A stretch of DNA of 64,000 nucleotides, taken from assembly GCF_026151205.1 (NCBI RefSeq), contig NC_087082.1, positions 6,021,908 through 6,085,907 of the forward strand. Reading direction: 5' to 3'. A program made the translations under genes and the position numbers. Positions 22,425-33,004 of the stretch are shown piece after piece; within the stretch, counting starts at the first letter, position 1; each line of letters begins with the position of its first letter. The notes under the pieces are model-generated. The model saw nothing but the letters and a program-made list of their open reading frames with translations, ran no database searches and had not been told where the DNA came from. This DNA comes from Bolinopsis microptera (lineage: Eukaryota > Ctenophora > Tentaculata > Lobata > Bolinopsidae).

Positions 22425-23760
22425 CCGAAAAAAAAAATCAAAAAAATATTTTCGGCTAATAATGAACAGGGTAGCCTGAATCGTGGAAAAAAAAGTGGTT
22501 TTCGGAAAAACTTTTAAAAAATTTTGACTTAGAAGTTTTTCGGTCCGAGTCGTTCTCGAGACGTACCTCCTGTATCGAGAGCTCCCGCTTCCGAGCTCGT
22601 GTTGCAAAGGGGAGGCCTGCCTTCCAAGATCACATTACCGGGGGAAACCTCGAGTCCAGAATTGTGTATCGATGGGTAGGTGCAGACTTCGAAAAACCGA
22701 AAAAATATTTTCGGCTAATAATGAACAGGGTAGCCTGAATCGTGGAAAAAAGTGGTTTTCAGAAAAACTTTGAAAAATTTTGACTTAGAAGTTTTTCGGT
22801 CCGAGTCGTTCTCGAGACGTACAACGTACCTCCTGTAATTGTATCGAGAGCTCCCGCTTCCGAGCTCGTGTTGCAAAGGGGAGGCCTGCCTTCCAAGATC
22901 ACATTACCGGGGGAAACCTCGAGTCCAGAATTGTGTATCGATGGGTAGGTGGGGACTTCGAAAAACCGAAAAAATATTTTCGGCTAATAATGAACAGGGT
23001 AGCCTGAATCGTGGAAAAAAGTGGTTTTCAGAAAAACTTTGAAAAATTGTGACTTAGAAGTTTTTCGGTCCGAGTCGTTCTCGAGACGTGTACCTTCTGT
23101 ATCGAGAGCTCCCGCTTCCGAGCTCGTATTGCAAAGGGGAGGCCTGCCTTTCGAGATCACATTACCAGGGGAAAGCTCGAGTCCAAAATTGTGTATCGAG
23201 GGGTAGGTGGGGACTTCGAAAAACCGAAAAAATATTTTCGGCTAATAATGAACAGGGTAGCCTGAATCGTGGAAAAAAAGTGGTTTTCAGAAAAAATTTG
23301 AAAAATTTTGACTTAGAAGTTTTTCGGTCCGAGTCGTTCTCGAGACGTACCTCCTGTATCGAGAGCTCCCGCTTCCGAGCTCGTGTTGCAAAGGGGAGGC
23401 CTGCCTTCCGTGATCACATTACCAGGGGAAACCTCGAGTCCAGAATTGTGTATCGAGGGGTAGGTGGGGACTTCGAAAAACCGAAAAAATATTTTCGGCT
23501 AATAATGAACAGGGTAGCCTGAATCGTGGAAAAAAGTGGTTTTCAGAAAAAATTTGAAAAATTTTGACTTAGAAGTTTTTCGGTCCGAGTCGTTCTCGAG
23601 ACGTACCTCCTGTATCGAGAGCTCCCGCTTCCGAGCTCGTATTGCAAAGGGGAGGCCTGCCTTTCGAGATCACATTACCAGGGGAAACCTCGAGTCCAGA
23701 ATACAGAATAGTGTATCGAGGGGTAGGTGCGGACTTAGAAAAAACCGGAAAATATTTTGG
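22425..23760. repeat. About five ~262-bp tandem repeats inside the hAT element
   Basis: Successive copies start with ccgaaaaaatattttcggct near 22435, 22697, 22963, 23225 and 23484. Copies are highly similar. Reading frames of 60-144 codons across them are by-products of the repetition. Confidence 0.95.
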
Positions 23761-24214
23761 GCCACCTCCCTGGGCTAGCCCCCGGCTATAATCGCAAAAT
23801 TGGCAGTATTTAATCTTCTGATTATGAAATACGAAATATGAAGGTCACGTGTTCAGGGTCTGGGTAGCTACTTAATTAGCTCATTACTGCAATCATGTGA
23901 CTCAGCTCTAGACGCCAGACGGTGATTAATACTGTACTAGACAGTGCCTGCTTACGAACAACCTTATTAAGCACCTCTGGTTGTAAGTCACGTGACCCAA
24001 TGATACTCAGACTTGCATGAAAAAAAGGGAATTCGCACAAACGCGCTCAATCAGGGGTCTGGCAGCATATGCCAATTAGATATCATTTCTGATTATTACT
24101 CGTCTAGTGTCGTGACTCATGTCTACTCGTGTTACATTGTGTCTGCTACGTACTGCTTGTTTAAGCAATGTCTAGTAGTAGATAGGAAGATTTGTTAAAA
24201 AAACTATATCTGTT

Positions 24215-24247
24215 CGGACGTTGAAGCCGCCCTAAGTCGAGTCGAGT
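24215..24247 (+). mobile_element. Short LINE 3'-tail fragment
   Basis: The segment cggacgttgaagccgcccta followed by agtcgagtcgag matches the 3' end of the RTE-like LINE at 42398-42436 (cggacgctgaagccgcctta, agtcaagtcaag). It is either an extremely truncated insertion or a shared terminal module. Confidence 0.6.
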
Positions 24248-24370
24248 AGTAGTAAATCTAAAACATCGTCCGTCTGGTTGTTCTACTCAGAAGAAAATGG
24301 GATCCCTTATGCAAGCTGCAAGAAGTGCTCGATGAAGATTAGGCGTGGAAAGGAAGGAAATTTTCCGGCA
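24243..24370 (+). pseudogene. BED-type zinc finger fragment of a hAT transposase
   Basis: One frame reads SSVWLFYSEENGIPYASC, then KKCSMKIRRGKEGN. The W-x-F spacing followed by C-x2-C is the first half of a BED DNA-binding finger, the usual N-terminal domain of hAT transposases. The His/Cys half and the catalytic domain are absent: the frame runs straight into the subterminal repeats. Confidence 0.65.
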
Positions 24371-24612
24371 ACATCCGGCAAAAACCGGCAAAATCCGGCA
24401 AAATCCGGCTGCCTTTTATTTCACTCTGAAACCACCGGTTCCGGTCCGGCAAAATCCGGCTTGCCGGATTTGAGATCCAAATCCGGCTGAATCCGGTCCG
24501 GCAGCCAAAACCCCAATCCGGTCGGTTCCTAGTACTTACCCACTGTACTTACCTACTGTACTAACCCACTGTACTTATCCACTGTTATACTAACCCACTG
24601 CTCCTCCCTCAG

Positions 24613-27012
24613 GTGACTGACTACGCCCTGTTAGCAAAGTCAGGGTTCTCCCGCCGACAAGTAACACTAGCACAGCTGTGGACGTGTTTCAGTGGTATTC
24701 TGGGCAGTATTACGGGCATCATCTTCGATAAGTCCTTCTGTTGTCAGGTAAGCTTTGTTCATTATTAGTTATTTCTTCGTTATACTTATATTTAAGACCC
24801 TTATCTATTATAAGACCCTTATCTATAAGACCCTTATATTTAAGACCCTTATCTATAAGACCCTTATCTATAATATCATTATCTGTAAGACCCTAAGTAT
24901 CTATAAGACCCTTATCTATAAGACCTTTATTTATAAGACCCTAAGTATCTATAAGACCCTAAGTAACTATAAGACCCTAACTATCTATAAGACCCTTACC
25001 TATAAGACCCTTATCTATAAGACCCTAAGTATCTATAAGACCCTTATCTATAAAACCCTTATATTTAAGACCCTTATCTATAATAAGACCCTTATCTATA
25101 AGACCCTTATCTATAAGACCCTAAGTATCTATGAGACCCTTATATATAATACCCTTATATTTGAGACCCTTATCTTTAAGGGGGCCGGGGGGGGGGGGGG
25201 TCTTCATCAAAATTCTCTCGAAATTGATTTTATAGTTGTTTCTGATAGAGGGGAGTGATATCTATCAGCTGCTTTTGGTCCCATGGAAAAATATTGTTCC
25301 TAGCCAAAATTATCGCCAGTCAAAGGTCAGCGCTTATGTGTAATTGTATTGCGCGAGCGATTTTCAATCGCGCGCCCTGAAAATCGAGTCTAAAAATCTA
25401 TCTTCTCCTACATTTTTTGAGCAATCACCCTGAAACTTTCAGGATATGTTCTATGGATCATTTAGAAGATATCTGTCGAGCCGAATTTTGAGATAGGCCT
25501 TAGAAGATTTTTTATTCAATTTTGAAAATCTTGGACCTCATTTTTTTACGATTTTTCCAGGTCCAAGATTTTCAAAATTGAATAAAAAATCTTCTAAGGC
25601 CTATCTCAAAATTCGGCTCGACAGATATCTTCTAAATGATCCCTAGAACATATCCTGAAAGTTTCAGGGTGATTGCTCAAAAAATGTAGGAGAAGATAGA
25701 TTTTTAGACTCGATTTTCAGGGCGCGCGATTGAAAATCGCTCGCGCAATACAATTGTCAATTACACATGAGCGCTGACCTTTGACTGGCGATAATTTTGG
25801 CTAGGAACAATATTTTTCCATGGGACCAAAAGCAGCTGATAGATATCACTCCCCTCTATCAGAAACAACTATAAAATCAATTTCGAGAGAATTTTGATGA
25901 AGACCCCCCCCCGGCCCCCTTATTTTTAAAACCACTAAACAGTTTGTGCTCTATCACGTAACGCAGTTGTGGAAGTGTAGAGAGATCAGGATAGAATAGT
26001 GACCGTTAGATATGGAGAGTATAATTCCGCTTTTGAGTAATTCCAACAGGATGATTTAAATCATGCACATTAAGATAATTTACAAGCAGAACCAAGGTGG
26101 TGGTATGTGAGCGCTCAGGAGATGAAATAGAATAGTTTCCGATAATTTCTTTATTGCACGTCATCATGACGTCGCAACTGAGCAAGCTCCCTTTAAGGTC
26201 CCCAGTTTTAATAAGTTCTTACTGGTGGGTTGAGGATCGACTAGACAGATAAATCTAAATTATGCCGGTTTCCAATAGATTCTACAGAGCGAAATTTGTA
26301 ATAATTTGTCAGCATTAGCAGCTTTTACTCTCACTGATCTGTGATTCGTTCCATTTTTATTGATCATGTAAAATGATGTCAACTATTGTGTAACTATGGC
26401 CGAGCACTGGAATATTTCACCTCAAGACGAGGTCATTTGAACTCCCTGATATATAACGGTAGTTATTATCTTTGCTAGAGAAATACATTTTTATAAGCAT
26501 TTTAGAGCAAAATGTTTGTTCATAGCATTAGTCATGATAGAATATGTGGCAAGGAAAATATTTCTCAAATTATGTGGGGCTTTCAGTGGCCTTCCTAACT
26601 TGATAAATTAAAGAAGAAATGTGACCCTCCCTGGGGTTTCCGTCAACGCAAAATACAATATTATATATTAAACTAATTTATTCAAAATATATTTAACTAA
26701 TTTTTTTCTGGGGTTGACTTAGCGAGAAGCATAATATTAGCGATTTGGAAATTAATCAGACTGAACATATTCCAGGGAGAAACATAATCATCTGTAACCT
26801 GTAAATGTCTTAAAAATGTCAAATGATTTTATTTTTCTAAAACAGTACATTTTGTTCAGGCGGTTGTTTTACCACTGACGTCCGGGATATTCCTCTACGT
26901 GTCTCTCACCTCCTTAATACCCTCCCTCCTTCAAGCTACACCTAAACAATCCATCGTACAAACTATTGTCGTTATTTGTGGACTGTTACTTACTTACACT
27001 GTAGCCCATTAA
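24613..27012 (+). CDS. ZIP (SLC39) zinc transporter, C-terminal exons only
   Basis: Two exons, 24613-24747 and 26860-27012, phase 0 at the junction, with canonical sites (ctccctcag|, cag|gtaagc, gttcag|). The first encodes VTDYALLAKSGFSRRQ and a hydrophobic helix. This matches the segment after the HExPHE metal-binding motif in ZIP7/ZIP13-like proteins (E.GDFA.LL.aG). The second encodes LPLTSGIFLYVSLTSLIPSL and a final TM helix ending in AH, the usual ZIP C-terminus. The family moves Zn2+ into the cytosol from outside or from ER/Golgi. The upstream exons with the histidine motif were not found between 20.4 and 24.6 kb. They may lie beyond the GPCR gene at 18988-20387, which would then be nested in an intron, or the gene is truncated. 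A poly-A signal aataaa lies near 27245. Confidence 0.75.
24778..25176. repeat. 15-bp minisatellite (taagacccttatcta) in the ZIP intron
   Basis: Variants of taagacccttatcta and taagaccctaagtatcta fill the stretch right after the donor of the ZIP exon, ending at the palindrome. Confidence 0.95.
25178..25921. repeat. Long near-perfect inverted repeat (fold-back element)
   Basis: The left arm 25178-25538 is repeated in inverse as 25559-25921, with only a 20-bp spacer (25539-25558). The outer ends are aagggggccggggg and its inverse. Only a few mismatches are visible in ~360 bp. No clear target duplication (the flanks ttta/atttt are AT-rich) and no ORF. It lies in the ZIP intron, so the pre-mRNA would contain a ~360-bp double-stranded stem. 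A diverged arm copy is at 11930-12070, so this is a repeat family. Confidence 0.95.
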
Positions 27013-27821
27013 AATTAACTTGAATATTAATTTCTTAAATTTCAGTAATGTTATTGTTTTCCAGCACATTCTATTTTTGTAGTTACCAACAAGATTATTG
27101 TACGTGATGTAAATCAGGTCTTTGGGTAATGTGAACAATCTTCAGAGTAAAGGGAGGTGTTTTATATTTGTGGCTCGCTACTTGCTAGTATGTAATGTTG
27201 GAGAGGCTTTTGAAATGATTTATTATTATTAAGTTGATTGAAAATAAAGAATTTTATTTTGTGTCTACGGTCTAAGGTAGATTCCTTAACCAAAATTAGG
27301 TTAAGAATCCATCTGGATTAATTGTTCAATAAAGTCAAGGTGTTCTGATAGCTGTACAGTGTACAGTGTACAATGTACAATGTACAATGTACAGGCATAA
27401 ACATTTTAACTTACCCAGATTATAGTAATTAAGTTATTTTTAGTACACGTGCTTAAACCAATTATTCCAGCCTTGTATCTGGAACCTCTAATTCCTTGCT
27501 TTGTTAATTAAGGTATGATTATTATTGGAGTGATAGTTGAATATCAGAAAGGTTGGGTTTAAAACATTTAAAAGCGCAAAAATGAATGTATGTATTGCAA
27601 AGTATAAAACTAGCATCGAAATAGACTTTAAATATTAAATTTGACATTTGCAGTGCTGTTTTAGATAAATGTACTTTTTAAACATATCGATTTACATTAA
27701 AGGGGGTGTTTATTTTGTGTAACGTTGGGTTAGTTTTGTTTTAAATGTTCTTAGTGTAATAAAGTGTTATCATATGCATATCACGATCAAACATAAATAT
27801 TAAATCATATTTTTTTTTCAG
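27013..27821. other. ZIP 3' UTR and intergenic DNA
   Basis: The 3' UTR probably ends shortly after aataaa near 27245. Direct repeats of gtacaatgta lie at 27355-27395. Nothing else. Confidence 0.4.
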
Positions 27822-28028
27822 AAGCTGTATCAATTCTTCTCCCGTCATTCAATGAACCTTAAAAAGTTTATCAGTCTGTCTACACTAATATTTGATGGTT
27901 TATGGTTATTACTCAAGCACCATCTGGCAAAATATCTCAGGAGGAAAATGATTCGATACAATTACAATAACCCTGCTACTACTATAACTGTTATGCCACG
28001 TCAGTACTGTAAACGTGGGCTATTTTAA
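27822..28028 (+). CDS. Candidate terminal exon, 68 codons, unknown product
   Basis: A strong 3' splice site (nine T then cag) is followed by an open phase-0 frame of 68 codons ending in TAA. It contains KLYQFFSRHSMNLKKF, a hydrophobic stretch LIFDGLWLLL and a basic tail. It could be an alternative last exon of the ZIP gene, whose exon at 24613-24747 also ends in phase 0, or it may be chance. No homology recognised. Confidence 0.25.
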   Translation, partial: KLYQFFSRHSMNLKKFISLSTLIFDGLWLLLKHHLAKYLRRKMIRYNYNNPATTITVMPRQYCKRGLF

Positions 28029-29054
28029 TATATAAGTCATCCAAACCATGCTCAGTAGCATAATATGTTGAAATTAGGTGTGGCCATACTCTACCAGAGG
28101 TTTCCAGAAGCATTCTTTTCTGCTGCTCCAGTCTTACGAAAGCTTAATATTTACTGCGTAACCTAATTCGGTGCATATAATAATATATTATAATCTCATC
28201 CTGCACCAGGCAATGTTCTAGAAAATAGGAGTTTCGTCTTCGTAACGCGCGAAACCTTAAAACTAGATATGGCCGCGCAAAATATACCACGTGATCGCGC
28301 GCGTTCGTGCTAACTTAATTAAATTAGCTAATTAATTATTTGGAAGTTTTGCAGTTTGCAATGTGCGTGACAGTGCATGGCACTTGTATTTCTCGGAGAT
28401 TGTTTCGTCTGACTGTTTTATCACTTACGTTTTCAACGGCATACTTTGAACAATTAAACTTTTTTCTCCTTCATTTATTTACTTCCGTGAGATGAATATA
28501 GTAATACTCTTTTGTCCGAACCAACGCCTACTTTAACGTCGTCAGTTATCGATTACCAAACGCATTATATTACGTATAGTCTATTTAAGGATCTACCTGG
28601 ACCTCTTTCAGCCGTGAACAGGAGTGGTGAACCGTGAATGCCGTTCCAAGTAGTTTTAGTTTAGAAGTAGTCCATGTTGCATGTGTAGTGGAATGCAGAG
28701 GGGTTGAGGAACGTAACAGATCCTGACTGTTTTAAATGTATGACCGAAATTTGAGATTTGAATTAAATTACGTAATACGTGAACAATCCCTATATTTATT
28801 ATAAAAATTCAGTAGATAATATTAGTCAAAGGTCATTTAAACTCACGAGTAATTATGATTAGCTAGAGAATTGATAAACTAAGTTCATTTACGAAAAATA
28901 ACGACAGAGGTTAAAACACAAAAATGTCACAGCAATGATAAGTAAAATTCCAGAGGTATTGGATAATAAAATTGGATTAAAAAGAAAATTGACGAGAATT
29001 ATGAAATAAATAATTATTCAGCGCTAAATTTCTCAATGATATGTCAAGGATGAT
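28029..29054. other. Intergenic, with CpG-rich patch and MITE relic
   Basis: A CpG-rich patch at 28228-28312 (aacgcgcgaaacc, ggccgcgcaaaa, ccacgtgatcgcgcgcg) stands out from AT-rich surroundings and could be a promoter. At 28770-28790, ttacgtaatacgtgaacaat is a decayed end of the MITE family of 20762-20935. No gene seen. Confidence 0.4.
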
Positions 29055-30663
29055 CTAGGATCGAGCAATGGCAGAGTTTTTCATTTTCATGTAAACACAA
29101 TTGATTTCCGCTTTGTCGTTCATCACGTGGATAACGCACCCAAATTTAGTGTTCTCGTCATCAAACTGAAAATATTCAATGATTAATAACGGTATGTGAA
29201 TGTCTAACGCATTTCCTTTCGAAAGTTGATATTTTATTATAATAATACGAGGAGAGTACAGCATATAAAATATACCAGCGTCATAACCATATAATACGGG
29301 TCAAAAACCAGGACAGAGCCAGTGGCGTAACTTTGCCTGTTGGCGCCCCCCCCCCCCCCCCCCCCGCTCAGTGACGAAAAGCGCCCCCCTAAAAATTTTT
29401 GTGTCCCTAAAAAAAAAAAAAAAGGTCGGGTACTTTTTTTCTCGCCCCCCTACAGCTTTTTGCGCCCCCTGAAGCAAAAAAAGGTACCCCAAATATTTTT
29501 TTTTCGCGTCGACCGAACGCTAAATTGGACAGGGAAATACACAAACAAGGCGTTTTTTCAGTGAAAGGGCCTAAAATTCAAGAAAATTGCGCCCCCCTCA
29601 TACGGCGCCCCCCCGCACAGCGGGGTCTGCGGGGCCCTAAGTTACGCCACTGGACAGAGCAAAACTGAATATGTTTAACATAATATGTTTCTTAACACTC
29701 AGTTTTACTCATAGCTATTGTTACACATAGTGTAATCATTAAGAACCCCTCCCCCTCATTGATTACGTAATATGTGAACGACCCCTTACATGTTTCTTCA
29801 CAATAGTGTAGGTTCGCTGGAAGTAAGTTCGCACCAAATGCCGGGTACTGTAAGGTTCCTTGCGGATGAAGAGTGCATAGCATCTGTACCTGAAAGAGAT
29901 ATGTTAACAAACAAATGACAATTTTCTACCTTAAAGTTAAAACCGTAACCATCCAATTCGTTCATATGAGAGCAGGAGTTGCAGCTTATGGCTTATGCTA
30001 AGAATATACTTGATTATTGAACGTTCGAATAAAACCCCGATGAAATATACATACTCGCTGGTGCACCGATCCGATTTGACTCGGATAAAACAGCGAGTTG
30101 CTCCACATTTGTCCGTTTTGAAAGTCCCAAAAGTCTCTTTTGCTATCTCCCTGGCTTCCTCGGAGTAAACAGTGTGGAGATCGTATACTGTGTTGGTTTG
30201 GTGCTCCTCGTGCAGTCTCTGTGTTTCTGCTTTGTCTGAGCAGGTGGATACGTCAAACTAGCAATAGACTAGTAAGATAGGTTAGTCAAACTAGCAATAG
30301 ACTAGTAAGATAGGTTAGTCAAACTAGCAATAGACTAGTAAGCTAGGTTAGTCAAACTAGCAATAGACTAGTAAGATAGGTTAGTCAAACTAGCAATAGA
30401 CTAGTAAGATAGGTTAGTCAAACTAGCAATAGACTAGTAAGCTAGGTTAGTCAAACTAGCAATAGACTAGTAAGCTAGGTTAGTCAAACTAGCAATAGAC
30501 TAGCAATAGTCTAGCAAACTAGGTAAGTTTAACATGTTTTCTAATGAACTGATAATAACAAATAAAAGCGCAACTCACGCTCTAACAGCTGTATGGGAGC
30601 AGCGGAGTAGGCTAGGGTTATTATCGCCAGTAACAGACACAGGGCCTGTTTCACTACTGCCAT
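29055..30663 (-). CDS. Small secreted cysteine-containing protein, four exons
   Basis: Exons 30663-30579, 30235-30055, 29889-29790 and 29165-29055; predicted protein 158 residues, with all phases matching (1, 2, 0). Residues 1-22 form a clear signal peptide (MAVVKQALCLLLAIITLAYS). The mature part has a charged region (KAETQRLHEEHQTN, EEAREIAKETFGTF), then six cysteines in KCGATRC, SDRC, YRCYAL, FGCVIH and INCVY. Three disulphides are plausible. I recognise no family. Splice sites: donors gtgagt, gtatgt, gtaagg; acceptors ctcag, ttcag, ttcag. The exon 3 donor overlaps the end of a MITE; unspliced, the frame adds six residues and stops inside it. Intron 1 holds a 33-bp minisatellite, intron 3 a hAT MITE. 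Confidence 0.8.
29320..29652. mobile_element. hAT-type MITE, 333 bp
   Basis: Terminal inverted repeats CAGTGGCGTAACTT and AAGTTACGCCACTG. Exact 8-bp duplication gacagagc (29312-29319, 29653-29660). The interior is C-rich with gcgcccccc motifs and homopolymer A and C runs. It lies in intron 3 of the secreted-protein gene. No coding capacity. Confidence 0.92.
29740..29788. mobile_element. Short MITE remnant abutting a 5' splice site
   Basis: gattacgtaatatgtgaacg followed by acccc is the terminal sequence of the 20762-20935 MITE family, bordered by TTA (29786-29788). The opposite end is short or eroded (ttaagaacccc near 29739). On the minus strand the exon 3 donor is G of the host, TAA of the target duplication, then GGGG of the element. 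Confidence 0.65.
30252..30525. repeat. 33-bp minisatellite in intron 1 of the secreted-protein gene
   Basis: About eight units of gtcaaactagcaatagacta then gtaagataggtta. The array starts only ~14 bp from the 3' splice site of exon 2. Confidence 0.95.
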
Positions 30664-32999
30664 AATTTCCTTTAAAATATCAGTGTTATTTGAGGTTATC
30701 TTCTCGTGCACTGTTTCATGTTCATTGTTATTATTTATGCTATATTAATTTTATGATAAATTACAAATTCTTCCACGGTCCTCTTTACTGTGATTCAAAT
30801 CTTCTGCAAAACAGAAAGTTTCTTCTGCTATAATGATATTCTAGCACAATAACACATGACAGCTAATCCTTTCTTTTCAAACAAAATTATGCTTAGACGG
30901 GAAATGTTACCTTAAAGTCAGTATCTACAGTATGTCTCTATATACTGTGCCTCTCTAATCTCTATACACCACACATTTACAAGCGGGCTATTCATATAAA
31001 GGTCGACCTTGTTGACTTTAGTGTCGTGTTGATGAACAAACCTTTTGCACAGGTTCAGGACATCTAGGCAGGGTGCACAGGTTCAGGACATCTAGGGTGT
31101 ATATCCCAAAGTAAGCTAGATATCCCGAAATGCAACAAAAATAAATTTCAACAGAGTGTGGAACAATGCCTAACTGACCTGCGACTGTTTTCTTGTTGTG
31201 GTCATATACTCATTATATATCCTGTACGTCCAAGGTATAACTGTATATAAAGATATAAGTTAGCGACTTTAGTTCACGTGATACTGTAGCAACAACAATA
31301 TTAACGAAACTTATGAGGTATACTGGGCTTCTTCTTTGTACCCTAACTAATAGTAATAGTAAACATGCGTCACAGAGAAAATTTCGATTGTTGAACAGTG
31401 CAAAATAAAGTGAGAATCTAGCAAGCAGGTTTGTGATAAGGTTTTATGATAGACTTACATACCATCTACCACGTAGGCTAGACCAACGACAAATCTCACA
31501 ACATCTTATTAACATATTACTTTACCAGCTATCACTACCAGTACCACGTAGGTTAGACCAACGACAAATCTCACAACATCTTAACATATCGCTCCATCAA
31601 AACAGGAGCACGACGATTTCATCTAAAATGGTGTTGTTCTTAAACCAAACAGTAAACAGTCGACAACACATAAGTTATACGTTTGTCAAAACATGTAATA
31701 ATCTCTGGGGGCCCGCCCCAATAGATTTTAATGATGATTAATTATAATTCGTGCCTTTGTGAGCGAAATAAAACTTGTCATAAGTTGACGAATAAGTCGG
31801 ATAACGGAAATTAATAAAGTGCAATAAACGGGTCATTATCGCTTTGGCACTGCACGTGGAGTTAATATATAACGTTGTAACGTAGCCAGTAAACAGCTGA
31901 TAATTAATGAAGTATATTATATTGACAAGTTTATCATCTTATTAACAAGTTAGCATGCTATCTACGTATTACCTGCTTAGTGACGTATGAATTCTAAGGA
32001 ACATTGTGACACGTGTTGTTTAAAGGAAGCAGTAAAAACAATAAAAACAGGTCCCTGACCACTGGTCTGGGACCTGTTGACCAGTGACCACCCAAACTGT
32101 GAAGTTCTTAGTTTGGAGAGTCCGTGTCAAAAAGTTAACAGTTCTGAAGTGGATCACTTCAGAACTGTTTTTCAAAATGTCGCCCAGCAATTTAAAAAGG
32201 AGTGTGCAATAGATCAATTATAGAGATCTGAAACAATGAAAATAACAATAAACTCCAGCCCCGTTGATAAATGCCTTGGCTAAATAAGTTCAACAATCGA
32301 TATAATCTATTATTGCACAATACAGCTGCAAGATTGAGCACTGTAAAGTAGAGGCTGAGTAGTTGGTCGGATATCAGATACAGTGCATGCTGCAGACATT
32401 GTGCTTACTTTATATGTGAAGAAACAAATAAATATTTCTTCTAGCAGCTGCTAGAATAAATATTGAACTTTTAACTGCACCATGATAATGACACTCATGC
32501 ACCACCGAGATATTAAAAGCAATCGACATTATCAATTGGAAGTCGTCTGATAAGCGTAGAGCTGCTTAAACTTTAATTTGATTTTAATGCAGTGTGATCA
32601 TGACAACTATGCTATATCAGCTCTGCACCACTAATAGTAGTAGTAAACGTCATGTGGCCCATCTGCTTACCGATACTCCAATATATCACAAATACAGTTG
32701 TCGTAAACGTCACAGTACGATTCACAACGTCATGTGCCCTGACCAACAAGTATCCCCGGGGTAGTTCCACAACTGTACTAGCCTCCGAAAATAATTATGA
32801 CACGGTATTGATATGTTTTGGACATGTTAAAGGAATCTCTTGATGAGAATCGAACTGCAGCCATTCTCTTTGACAGTAACATATTTAAAGAAACTTATAG
32901 CACAATATTTTGTGAAATACATAAAAGTTTGTATATCTAGACTGGTGGTAACAAAATTGTAACCGATGTACAAAGCAAATAAACGCTGAATGTAGCTGA
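30664..32999. other. No gene recognised; short duplications and a hairpin
   Basis: Holds a ~27-bp duplication at 31049-31097 and a ~68-bp imperfect tandem duplication at 31463-31590 (taccacgtaggctagacca). At 32137-32169 is a perfect 15-bp hairpin (aacagttctgaagtg, loop gat). A second stem, caggtccc/gggacctg, lies at 32049-32077. None is coding as far as I can see. Confidence 0.45.
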
Positions 33000-33004
33000 T
33001 TGCA

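Larger units (their letters stand above)
22298..24531. mobile_element. Non-autonomous hAT-type element, 2.2 kb, composite
   Basis: Begins TAGGAACCGACCGGA and ends with its inverse TCCGGTCGGTTCCTA. It is flanked by gtacttac on both sides (22290-22297, 24532-24539). The duplication is less diagnostic than usual because each minisatellite unit contains that octamer. Subterminal regions are packed with tccggc/gccgga repeats, as in many hAT elements. The interior holds about five ~262-bp tandem repeats, an unrelated middle segment, a LINE tail, and a BED-finger coding fragment near the right end. No full transposase remains. Superfamily assignment rests on TIR, 8-bp duplication and BED finger. Confidence 0.85.
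21539..24600. repeat. 13-bp minisatellite (acttacccactgt), interrupted by a hAT element
   Basis: Units run 21545-22297 and resume at 24532-24600, with frequent acttagt insertions. The interruption is exactly the mobile element at 22298-24531. The array ends about 12 bp before the 3' splice site of the ZIP exon at 24613. Confidence 0.95.

Noticed and set aside
22839-23778. Several 60-144-codon frames
   Set aside because: They repeat the same peptide in different frames because they sit on the ~262-bp tandem repeats inside the hAT element.
24755-25258. 167-codon frame rich in KTLIY
   Set aside because: 15-bp minisatellite with no coding features; it lies in the ZIP intron.
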